Assembly (NCBI RefSeq): GCF_003286085.1 | Contig: NW_020825289.1 | Span: forward strand, 5,952,001-6,016,000 | Source of the DNA: Drosophila persimilis | Taxonomy: Eukaryota; Arthropoda; Insecta; Diptera; Drosophilidae | Direction: 5' to 3' | Length of the DNA stretch: 64,000 nt | Part shown: in pieces, positions 48,069 through 59,000 of the stretch | Layout of the letters: every line of letters starts with the position of its first letter | Position numbering within the stretch: the stretch's first letter is position 1 | The notes under the pieces: model-generated | Seen by the model: the letters and a program-made list of their open reading frames with translations, nothing else | What the model was told of the DNA's origin: nothing | Database searches by the model: none | Translations under genes and position numbers: made by a program

Positions 48069-48465
48069 AATAAAATTTGAATGACACGAACGTGTTATTT
48101 TATGCTGTGTTCATTTATGCATGGTAGAGTTATATTGCTTTAATTACTCTAAACGCTGATTGAACACTAATAAACTATAGTTATAAAGATATCCGATCTT
48201 CTGCACAATCCATTTTTGCTTTAATTTCACTTTTGTGGCTTCTTATCGAAATACCACTGAATCGTAAATAGATAATCACAGTGTACGCGGGACAGAAGCA
48301 ATAAACAATATTGAAATTTTTCCAAATATTCCCCCAATTACGGATGGCTGGCGGGACCCCCGCGGGACTTCTGCAACCGAACAGCTGATTGCAGGTTGGC
48401 TTTGTTTCGTTCCGTGAAAAGGGTTGTTAAATCGCATTAACTAATGATAAATAGTTAAATAATAG

Positions 48466-49044
48466 AGCTGCCCCAGCTTTAAAGTTCAAGATAAAGAAAT
48501 ATTTGCGATTTACGATGTTCCACATTTGATTAAATCGCTAAGGAACATTGTCCGAAATAGAAATCTTTATACCCCTGATGGCGTTATTTCATGGAAAATA
48601 GTCGAAGAACTGTATGAAATCGATTCCAGAAATTCAACGCGACTCTGCCCGAAATTAACAACAAAGCATATATGTACATATGTATATCCAAATAGCTTTG
48701 AAAAAATGAAGGTCAAATATGCCACTCAAGTGTTTAGCCAAAGTGTGGCCGCTGCTCTTCGAACAATGATTAGTTCTGGAGGCTTCTTAAAGTAAAAAAA
48801 AAAAGCAGAAGCAACGGCTACATTTATTGAAAAAATTAATAGATTATTCGACTGTCTAAATAGTCATGTCCTCTACGATAAAAACCCATTTAGGAATGCA
48901 CTGCAACACAAAAAACTTGTCAATGAGACCCTGTCGGATATGCGAAAATATTTTGAAGAATTTAAATATCCAAAGGAAGTCTACTGCATAAAGGGTATGA
49001 TTTTAACAATCAACTCCATACTTTCAATGGCCCAAAATGCATGA
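48466..49044 (+). pseudogene. P-element-type transposase fragment
   Basis: An open frame from 48466 encodes EIFAIYDVPHLIKSLRN, SWKIVEELYEID, KLTTKHI and MKVKYATQVFSQSVAAALRT, the order and spacing of the central part of P/THAP9-type transposases. TAA at 48793-48795, directly before a run of A, interrupts it. The same frame then continues with TFIEKINRLFDCLNSHVLYD and ETLSDMRKYFEEFKYPKEV to TGA at 49042-49044. The N-terminal THAP DNA-binding part and the C-terminal part are not recognisable here. It cannot encode an active enzyme. It points toward the right inverted repeat, as expected for an internal-to-3' fragment. Confidence 0.75.
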
Positions 49045-49211
49045 AGTTTTTTATATTGCTAAGTCCTAATTAAACCAAGACCCAAAATCAAACCAAGAAA
49101 ATTTATTTTATTTAATCAGATCTGGCGGTGTTACCAGCAATAATCCAACTATGTATGAATTTAATGTAATTATTAGTAAAATGCTTTCTATGAAAGTTCT
49201 AACTTCCACTA

Positions 49212-49483
49212 TTAATGGTCCATCTTTTTCTAATGCAGAGTGATCATAACCAAGTTTTGGACAACAAAAGTGGTCGTTCGGACCATAGTGCAGACCTGAG
49301 AGAGTTCAAAAAATCTGAAAAAAGCATACAATCACATATTTTTGGCGAAACATACTGCGTGTGTACTAACACATGCAAAGATGTTCTCTCTGCGTTCTCT
49401 CTCATGATGACGCGTCAGTACTCTGGGGTACTGAACGCGCTAGCCAGTGTGTGACGCTTTCGTGGTATGAACTGGCCATCTAT
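49212..49483 (-). repeat. Right long inverted repeat of P-like region
   Basis: Reverse-complement partner of 45239-45538. From the repeat edge inward, about 220 bp read as identical, including TCGTTCGGACCATAGTGC and GACGCGTCAGTACTCTGGGG. Confidence 0.85.
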
Positions 49484-51840
49484 ATACTGTATACTGATGT
49501 CCTATCAAAGGTTTTCTTACGCCCACCATCACCGGAGAAGAAGGGTACATTCCAGTAGTATTCACTGTGTAGACACTCGAACAGAAGTTTTTCTTGTTTT
49601 GTTCTGCTTTGTGCAGCTTGGAAAACAAATGATTTTAATTCTAAAAAATACGAGTATTTCCCCAAAAAAAAGTCTCGCCATGAAATACAAATCGAAAGCA
49701 ATCAAAAAAATAATCAAATATAATATTAATTCATACAGACTTTTGTACCACAAGTTCATTAGCGAAATTGGTACTTAATTAAGCTTCAAAAATGTCCGTG
49801 TGCCGCACAAATGCAACATCAACACTCCATCGGCACTCCATTCCATTGATGAATGGCATTTCCTCAATTATTTGATGAGGTTTGAGGGCTAATATTAGTA
49901 ATAATAGCCGCAACACTCGCAATAATAATCATAATGAGTGTTAACAATAAATTCCGAAATTTTAGCTTAAAATTAAAGCGAAATGGAAATTGCAAATGCA
50001 AAAACCGATGCCGAAAGTTTGTAAAACTAATTTCCTGCCGTATGATTGCGGGGAGGAGTGACGGAAACGGAGAGGGTCGGGCGGGAAATGTCAAAAATGT
50101 TTTTGACAAGTCAAATTTTCAGCATTTTCAACGTTTTCAACATTTTCATCGTAATTAACTTCTGGGAAAGCCAATTAGCGACCGCACACACACAGACAAA
50201 CTAATTCCTAATTTGTGGACATACAATGCGACTCCGCACACCCTTTAGACATTCCATTTATACATATATATATGTATGTACAGCGTTCAGTATATTTCTA
50301 TTGTACATATATACATATTTATTTATGGCATCCCGGGGCCCCTGTTCAGAAGTCTGCTCACGAAGTGCCAACATATCGTAAATAATGGAGTAAAGTGCAT
50401 TTTGCATAATAATTACAGTGTAAATATTTAAAAACAGGAGCGGACTCCACTCCACTTAGGTGTTCCATGGGAGTCACGGATGAAAAATTAGAAGGAAAAC
50501 CAGGAAATCTAGATACAGATACCTTCTATAGATACATATATCCCCAGGGCTCCGCTCCTGTTGCCACGGCGAGGCGTCACCAAGTGGCTAAAACAGGGGG
50601 GAACGTGGAGCGTGTGGCGTGAGTGATGGAGCGCGTCACATCGACAGCGTCAGCGTCAGCGGCAGGCAACTGGTAACTGGCAGTCGGATGGGATGATGGC
50701 GATGGCGTGATGGTCGTATCGGATGGGATGCCAATGGGAATGGGAGAATGGCTGACATTACACTTGTCAACGGGTGTAATTGCGTTTACGATGACTCTCC
50801 ACCGCCATCTCATGCTGCTCCTTGTTAGTGGAGCCAATGATGACGACTACGACTACGACTACGGGTGTGATGAAGTGCTTCTACCCGTGGCAGTGGCTAA
50901 AGCTATCGCTGTGGCTGTGTCAAATGCCATTGACTTGAAGCACAATACACAATAATTGCCAAGTGACGGCAGTTTAGGAGGGGCTGGCGGCGCATCAATA
51001 ACGAGTGCTCCAGCACTCCAACACTCCCTCCTCCAGTGCCCCCCATTAACAATCCACCAAGTCGAGACCTCTCTGGCTCTCTGCCACGCTGGAAGCCCAA
51101 ATCACACCCATTTATCAGGCCAGAAGCGAGACACAACGTTGGAAGGAGACGGCTAATTGCAGTTCATGCGAAAAACATCGTTAATCAACTCATTGACAGT
51201 TTGTTATTTGTTAAACAAAGCTAATGACTTAATGGCATAAATGGTGTGGCAACTGCACCGCCGCCACGACACCGCCATGGCCAAAAGGATATGGCCAAAG
51301 ACAGCCATCGCAGGAGTTGGGTTGACACGACAGCTCACGGGCACTAGCCTCCCAGAGCCTCCTCCCGTTTTTATGTAGATACACCAACAATAAAATGACA
51401 AGCCAGAGGTAAAATTAATTGTTCTGGGGCGTCCCCGGGATGGCTGGGAGCCAAGTGGCGCGGCGTGGAGCCCAACCATGTGGGCGAGGCCAATAGCCCG
51501 ATCACGCTCTCCTTGGGAGACGGAGGGGGGCAAAAGAGAGAGGGGAGAAGTGGCATGGCCTACTGGCGTTCACAGAAAAATCCGAAAGTTCTCTTAAATT
51601 TCAACAGTTTTTCCCGATCATGGGAGGCCGTACGTGTGGGGCCTGTCGTTGGTATTGGCCCCGGAATTCCGAAATCCTCAGTCGTAGGCAGTTCATCGTA
51701 AGATTCAGATCTCTAGAAAAAAAAACTACAAAAATTATAAAAAGTAAATTTTATTTCTTGTCCAAATTTTCCTGTGAAAATTCTTTTGGTTTTTTTTAAT
51801 TTGCTTTTGAAGGAAAGAAGTTCGTTTTAAAATTTTCAAA
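49484..51840. other. Intergenic region upstream of the Met/Gln-rich gene
   Basis: No gene is supported. Contains GATGG/ACGACTACG short repeats near 50690-50860. The last 130 bp before 51841 are AT-rich, as expected for a 5' UTR or promoter. Confidence 0.4.
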
Positions 51841-53023
51841 ATGAATTTTTGCTCGGTTCCATACGAAGCGGATTTCGGCATGAGTGAGGCCAATAAGGTA
51901 CGGTTGCCACCGCGCGTTGCCACCGCAAGTTGCCACCGCGAGTTGCAAGCGTCGAGAGTGTAACAGTGCTGACCGTCTCCTTCCATCTCCGTTGCAGATG
52001 ATGAACATGTCCGCTCAAATGGGCATGCAACAGAATGGCCCCCAGGGCCAAGGCCAAGGACAGGGACAGGGCTGCATGCCACCCGGTGGCATGCCCATGT
52101 CGATGGCGCAGATGAACATGAACCAGCCGCAGCTGCAGATGCCGCCGATGACCACCGGCCAGATGTCCTATCCGATGCAGGGCAGCGGCATGCAATCCCT
52201 GCCCCTGGGTATGATGCCAGCGGGCAACGGCATGACGCCGCTGGGGACCATGTCCTCGAACCTGCCCATTGGTGCGGTGACACCGCTGAATAGCATGACC
52301 ATGCTGCCAATGATGGGCAATTCGATGGGTTCGATCGATGCCCCCGGCGTGAACGCGGTCATATCGGATCTTCAGCCCATGTCCGCCATGCCTCAGATGG
52401 GTGGCATGCCCCAGATGGGTGGCATGCCCCAGATGGGGGCCATGCCCCAGATGTCGCCGATGTCGCAGATGCCGGCAATGCAGCAGTTCACCCAAATGCC
52501 GCAGATGCAGCACCAGGGACGTCTCACTGGCGGCGGCGGTGGTGGTAGCCCTGGCAACTGGGGCTGCAGCCACGGCAACGGCCAGCCGATGAGCAACAAT
52601 ATCTGGCAGTACGGCGGGAGTCCCTCCCAGCAGCAGCAGCACCAGCAGCAGCACCACCACCACCAGCAGCAGCAGCAGATGCAACAGCAACAGCAGCAGC
52701 AGCAGCAGGCCCACCAGAACCAGCAGCGGATGAGGTCGCACTACGAAATGATGAACAACAACTACCGGGATGTGCGCAATGGCCTAAAGTGAGTCCCCAA
52801 TCCCATTTCCCATTCCCCATTTCTCCATGAATCTAAATATTTTCTTCGACATTTCTTTGACACATTTTCCACAGCTCGCCTGCCATGCTTTCGCTTCGTG
52901 ACAACAAGGGCAATTCATTCAATTCAAGTGAGTTTTAAATGGTGACATCTTGGCCTACTTTGGTTATCCCTTCCTACTTCCCCGTTTTTTTCAGGCAAAA
53001 ATCTGAATAAGGTCTGGCGTTAA
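51841..53023 (+). CDS. Met- and Gln-rich low-complexity protein, four exons, 309 aa
   Basis: CDS join(51841..51897, 51998..52788, 52875..52927, 52995..53023). Exon 1 encodes MNFCSVPYEADFGMSEANK and ends AAG|GTACGG; a 100-bp intron ends GTTGCAG. Exon 2 carries Met-Gly/Met-Pro repeats, including tandem QMGGMP units, a Gly run, then a His/Gln tract, and ends AA|GTGAGT. Exon 3 reads SPAMLSLRDNKGNSFNS and ends AA|GTGAGT. Exon 4 (after TTTTTTTCAG) reads KNLNKVWR and stops. All four joins keep frame, which strongly supports the model. No signal peptide or membrane segment. Composition suggests a disordered, possibly assembly-forming protein; function unknown. Introns 2 and 3 are 86 and 67 bp. Confidence 0.75.
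52628..52728 (+). repeat. CAG/CAC (Gln/His) coding repeat
   Basis: CAGCAG runs with interspersed CACCAC encode alternating poly-Gln and poly-His within exon 2 of the Met/Gln-rich gene. Confidence 0.85.
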
Positions 53024-53134
53024 TGAAACTTTGATTTGCTATCCAATCATTCAGCTCAATCGTTTTCGTTATATTTTCGATTGATTGGATCATCTTAGAT
53101 GCAACCTGTCTTGTACAGTCCCCTCCGCAAGCAT

Positions 53135-53227
53135 TAACAACAACAACAGCAACATAAAACAACAACAGCAACTACAACAACAACAGCAACTACAACAATA
53201 ACAACAACAATAACAACAACAATAACA
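53135..53227. repeat. (CAA)n/(CAACAG)n tract
   Basis: Trinucleotide CAA/CAG/ATAACA array about 110 bp downstream of the Met/Gln-rich gene. Confidence 0.8.
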
Positions 53228-54585
53228 AAACACATACCAATGGATCCAGCATACGCACGTATTCAAAAAAAACAATGCATTGGAATAAATGGTTTATATG
53301 TCTTGATCAAAGCAAGATTCATCATCACAACCGAAGGCTGTTTTCCATTCCATTCGGGGCTTTCCTTTGGCGACTTTAAACGCATTGATTTATGGCATTC
53401 AGGCATCAAAATTGGCAACAGAAAACGCCGGGGGGGAAACGAAACGAATCAGCGCAAAAGACGATAAAAAATTTATGCTGACCGCATGATGAACGCATAA
53501 AAAATGTTGCCAACTTATGGCCCAAAATGCAATAGCCCTGCCAGGCCCCTGCCAGGCCCCCCCTGCCTGTTCCGCCCTTCCCCTGCTGGCTGTATAAACA
53601 ATGGCTTTATCGAGCCACTGGCATCAGTTGGTTGTGGCTTTCCTTTCCCTGCACCCAGCACCCCACACCCCGCACCCCGCACCCATGGAGCATGGAGCAT
53701 GGAGCCCGAGCACTGAAGTCGTTAGATTCTGGCAGCCAGGCGAAGGTGTGAATATTTTATGTGGCACTATTTTGATACCATAAATCTTTTAGTAGTTGAT
53801 TCTGGAAAAGTTTTTGCGTTCCACCGCATTTCGTTTTGTGGTTTCATTTCATTTCATTTCGTTTCGTTTCATTTCATTTCATTTTCGTGCAAATTGCAAT
53901 TCCAGTGTTGGACAGAGACTCCCTTTGATGTGGCAAGACTGTACTTCTGTGAAAGAGCTTAATCTAATTGTATTTTCGATTAATACTTGGAATTTTCTGT
54001 CTACAAAGAATTGTATTTCTGTGATTGCTGGGCATTCGAATGTATCACATTACCGAGTTGCCTTCCCCCGCCGTTCAGGAGGCAGTCCTTGCTCTCCGGA
54101 TGCGCCCACAAATTTGTTTTGGTCTGCAGCAAGCGAAAACATTTTACATTTTTGCAGAAGGGGCATCATTAAAATTAAAAGATGCAAAAATAGACGTAAA
54201 CCCCAAGCCACAAAAACAGACCGACAGACGGGCAGACGGGCAGATGGACAGACAGACAGTTGAATGGACGTTGAATGCTCGCCGAATGGACATTGGGAAA
54301 AGTTTTGCAGCAAGAAGCAGGACGGCTGAAGACCGAAGCGCACAGGACAATGAGGCCGTTGGGGGCGGATGAGAAGTTTTCCGGGAAAGTTTTGTGTGCT
54401 GCGGAAGGGGGGGGGGGCTACAGCAATGCAGAAAATTTTATTCATGACGGAAGCAATACTCAAATTTCGTCTATTAATATCTTGGCAAAGGGATGAGTAC
54501 GAGGACGAGGAGGAGGACTCCAAACCAACTGTCAGGGTCCCTGGCCGGGTCCAACTTCCAGGGAGTATGTCGGAGGAGCGAGCAC

Positions 54586-54689
54586 CCAGCCCCAGCCCCA
54601 GCCCCAGCCCCAGCCCCAGCATCTGTCCAACTGTCAGTCCAACTGTCTGTTGGTCTAACTGACACACACACACACACACACACACACAC
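54586..54689. repeat. (CAGCCC)n and (AC)n tracts
   Basis: Six copies of a CAGCCC hexamer, then a pure AC run of about 29 bp. Confidence 0.8.
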
Positions 54690-55737
54690 CCCGTTCTAAA
54701 CAAATGCGCATACAGATGTGGTCACGGGGGGGGGAGGGAGGCCGGATGAGAGTGTTTTCGTGCTTTAGTGGGGTACAGTCGCCCCCCCTGGGTGCACATT
54801 GCCAACATAACCTCAAATTGCATTCCTAATTCCTTTTATACGCCATGCCACGCCACGCCAGGCCAAGCCAAGACCCATATTCCAGGGCATTCCTACGTCC
54901 CACATCCCATACATCGTTTCCCCTGGGGAACAGTTTCTGCAAAATATGCAATTTACGCTTGAAAGGTTGCACCAACACATGCCCCACCGACTCCCCCCAA
55001 TTCCTGTATACGCTCGCACTCGTTTGTTGTACAATAGCCAATTTCTTAGTTTATTCTTTTATTTTGCGGGCAAACTTTTTGTTGGCCTCAACATACGAGT
55101 ATGAAGACACATCCGTCATATTATTGTCCAACACCGGAAACGAGCAGAACGAACGACTCATGCCGTGCGTCTCTCCATCTCTCCATCAGTCCATCAGTTA
55201 GGTGCCTGGCCAAAAACACTTTTTATTTGCAGCTATTAGCCCCTATTAAAATATGCTAAACACCTTTGCACATTTTCCGAATTTTGGCATGTTTTTCGCA
55301 TGAAAAGCCAGAAGATTAGGTGCCAGAAAAGCATGCGGGTAATGCAATTCTCACGAAGACTGCAAATACGAGTAGGGCTTGGAGCATTTTAGCACTTTTG
55401 CTGTGGTATTTTGTGGTATTTCCCGTAGAACTAAATGAGTTCAGCTTTTCGTTTAGTAGTTTCTTATATTATTTCTGTATTTTTTTCTCTATTACGAACT
55501 CTGTTCCACAAAGATTAATTCTATATTCCCCATTTTCGGCATAAAGAATTTACGTTGAGATTCGCTAGATGGAAATTCCACTGTATATATATGTTTCTAT
55601 ATCGTAAGCTCTTGAAGTTGTAAACTGGGATATTTGATCTATTTCTCAAAGTATTTTCTAGTATTTTGCAGTATATATTGTATTTTCTGCTCAACTAGAT
55701 AGATAATGATGGCCGCTAGAAATACTATAAGAATCAA

Positions 55738-56040
55738 GACAGGATGAATAAAAATCCAAAACTAACAAAACAATTTATTTAATTCAATGATAAATCTGAG
55801 ACAACTTTAAATCAGTACTTAGTGCTCATTGCGGTGGGCATTTAGTATTTTAAATATATTTTTCCAACATTATAAAAGGCCCTTTACTCCTTTCTGCTAA
55901 CGATCCACTAACAATACTTAAAAAAAACAGGCCAGGATGAATAAAATCCACTTTCCTAGCCGTAGTTTAAATTAAAGCGAATAGAAAATTAATTTAATTC
56001 ACCTTCAAGTCAGTATTTTGTACTCATTTGGCATTTTTTT
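55738..56040. repeat. Diverged AT-rich duplication, about 190-bp spacing
   Basis: CAGGATGAATAAAA(A)TCCA and TTATTTAATTCA/TTAATTTAATTCA followed by CAGTA(C/T)TT occur twice in the same order (55739 and 55933). Confidence 0.5.
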
Positions 56041-59000
56041 TTATTTTTTTTTTTTTTATTAAGCGTTGAATCCGTACATTGCATATATCGTATCTAAACA
56101 ACCCAGGTAAATAGTATTAAGGAGACCAAACCTATTGCTTTATGCAAGAGGACTTATAATTTATTTTGCATTTGAATTAATCTTTTCCCCCATCTAAAAT
56201 GGGATGGCCATGGATTACTTGGCATGGATTTTCCTCTACCGCAATTAAAATACTTAGCCTCGTTTGAGGGATTATTTAAAGGGATTAACAATGCATTTAG
56301 CATTTGCCAAAGAACCTATGAATAACCCAACAGGCCTTGGGTTTATAAATATCAATTCAAATTGATAAATGCACATGTGAACGGAGAATCGATTAGTGTG
56401 TCAGACGTCAAGAAATAGTGTTGTGTTTGGTAACCTCACCAAAGACAAACTTGTGGCATCCACATGTACTTCATGTGGCATGTACCGCACTCTCCGCCTG
56501 CCGTTCCTCTTCGTGGGGCGAGTAATGCAATGAACATGAGTTTTAACTTGTCGTTTGTTGCACTGTCACTCCTGCCCATATTGACAGCGGGGAGAGTCCT
56601 TCTCTATTTAGGAATATGCCTCTTCCTCTCTGTCTCTCTCTGCTCTTCCTCTGTGAGGCCAAGTTTTTGCCTTGTTTTGGAATTTTCCGACTGCTTTTCG
56701 GATTGTTAGGCGCCCCAATAGTTCCCTGTAGACCCTGTGATCCTGTCTCTCGCTCTGAGTCGTGCTCTGTTCTGCTCTGCTCTGTTCTGTTCTGAATGTG
56801 GGCCAACTTTTTGAAACTGTGCCAACTTTTGGCTTGTTTTTGCTGATAACTTCATCATCGTCAGGACGTCCTCTCGTCATTCTCATTCAAGTGGAACCCA
56901 AGCCGAGCAAAAACACAACAACAACAAAAACACACACACACACAAGAAAACAAGAAAACAGAAACCGAGACAACAACGAAACAAAGAAAATGAAAACTCG
57001 TTGGGCAAATGTTTTGTCATGATTTTTCCTCTACTCCTTGGCCTTTATGGACTCGTCTGTCTGTCAATGAAAAGACCTGCTCTGCTGCAATTCGATTGTC
57101 GTTCGAGTATGCACATCACTTGGCCCAGATTATCGAACAGAAGAGTCCTGAAGTCCACATGGACTTCATGGGAGGATGGCAGGATGGCAGGATGAGCGCT
57201 CTGATCCGATGCGATGCCATGGCTAATGGGTTTTTGTTTTGCACATTTTGGAGCCTTTGAGTAATTAAATTTATGGATGCATAAAATTTCAACCTGTTCG
57301 CTGGCTCGCTCTCGCTCTCTCGCTGGCTCTCTCTGGCCTGTTCAAATGTTTGACTTTTTTGACCACGTCCCCCGTCTGTGGGTCCGTGTGTGTGTGAGCC
57401 CTCCTGTCGGTCGGTTTGGTCATTCAATGAGCTTACATTTGCCTGTTTGCTGGCTGCCTGCTGCCCGCCTGGCTGCCTGCTTTGCTGGCTATTAATTTCG
57501 AGTGGTTCGAGTGCTGGTTCCGGACTCACATTCGGGACGGGACCCATGTGTACACATGTTTGGGCTTGTAAAAATGTCATGTTAATTTGTGGACTGTGCG
57601 ACCGAAATGGAGCACCGCAGAGAGAGACAGCGAGAGAGAGAGAGCATGCAAATAAATGTCTCGCACATGCCACCCATCCGGAAAAGAGACAGCAATAACA
57701 CCCACGCATTTGGTCAGCCAGCGAGCGAGAGCGGAAGAGCGGAAGAGCGGGAGAGGGCATGGATTTGGAGACGGGGCTTTTTTTGCAGATTTATGAGTGA
57801 ATCTGATAAGTGCTGCCAATAAATTTTCGGACAACAATTTACAATGTTCATTCCATGTTCCCTGTGCGTTTTCTTTGCATTTCGTTCAGCGACTCGACAT
57901 GGAAATGGGGCTGGCCTTACTGGCCCTGCCACTTGTGAGGGGGGGGTGTGGGCAATGTATTTTGGGCTATTTTATGGCCATTTACTGAAGAACTCGTGCA
58001 GATCTGGTACCCCCTGAGGCCTTAAGGATCTAGTGCTGCTTTTTGGGCGACGATGAAAGATTAAAGACTCAAAAAATAACTCGCTTTGAAAGGAAAAGGC
58101 AGTAAAAGGCTTATATTTCCATCAGCAAATTTCGCTAGATGGCAATACTTTTTTTTGGGTGTAGATCAAGCGACAACAGAGAATATATATCATCTTTCAG
58201 AGTTTATACACATTAAAACCGATATAAATGTAAATGTTTAATATATATAAAAGATAATATAATATAATATATATTATAAATCCATGATTAGTAGTTGGAA
58301 AGCCGCTGCTTTCACGATATACAGTTTAAGCAGCACTAAACCCTCCTCAAAGATTTTTCTGGTTCTTTATGAAGCCGAAAATCAATGAATTTTACCTTGA
58401 TTCTGTAAATCGACCATGATGCCCGGAAAGCATACACAGCCTTTACCTTTATAAGACTCACACTCCACACCCCAATCTACTGTCTCCAGCTTTATCCATT
58501 TTGTAATCTCTCTAATTATTCAATTGAAGAATTGCACTCAAGGACTCACCGCAAAGGATTGCCGCAACTGTTCGCCAAATGAACAATTCTTCATGTGCAA
58601 CATAATCACACAAGTCCTGCGGCAGAAGCAACGAAAGCAGCAGCAGCAACAAAATTTCAACAATGGCATAAAGCCACAGAGAAATCAGTGAATTATACAA
58701 CATTTAAGCAAACATAAGAGCACGAGGAAGGAGTGCGAGTGCGAGTTCTTGTCGAATGTAGAGAGATGTATAGAAATCCGAGCAGAATTAAGTTAGGACC
58801 ATGCCCTGCCCCTGCCCCTGCCCCCCCGTCAAAAAACACAATGACGATGACTCCGATTCCGACTCCGACTCCAGCGAGAAGCAGAAGTTGGCCAAAAACT
58901 TTACACATCTGTAGATGTGTGTGTGGAGGGGTAGCAGGGGCAGCAGGGGGGGCGGCGGAAGAAAGGAACTATCGCAGCAGAAGTGAAATAAAGTTGAATG

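Larger units (their letters stand above)
45239..49483. mobile_element. Long-inverted-repeat, P-transposase-related composite region
   Basis: Two inverted repeats of about 270-300 bp bound 4.2 kb. Inside, next to the right repeat, is a P-type transposase fragment (48466-49044). The middle holds a minus-strand DUF1091 gene. A third partial match to the repeat (ACAAAAGTGGTCGTTCGGACC) lies at 46593-46615. Canonical P elements have inverted repeats of only about 31 bp, so this would be a divergent P-superfamily member, a pair of solo ends, or a composite. No clean 8-bp target duplication is seen: the left flank reads CACTAACC and the right flank ATACTGTA. Confidence 0.55.

Noticed and set aside
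51836..52741. Minus-strand 301-aa Leu/His-rich frame
   Set aside because: Antisense of the CAG/ATG repeats in the Met/Gln-rich gene.
54586..54622. Pro-Ala/Pro-Ser repeat protein
   Set aside because: A short CAGCCC hexamer run adjoining an AC microsatellite; no surrounding gene structure.
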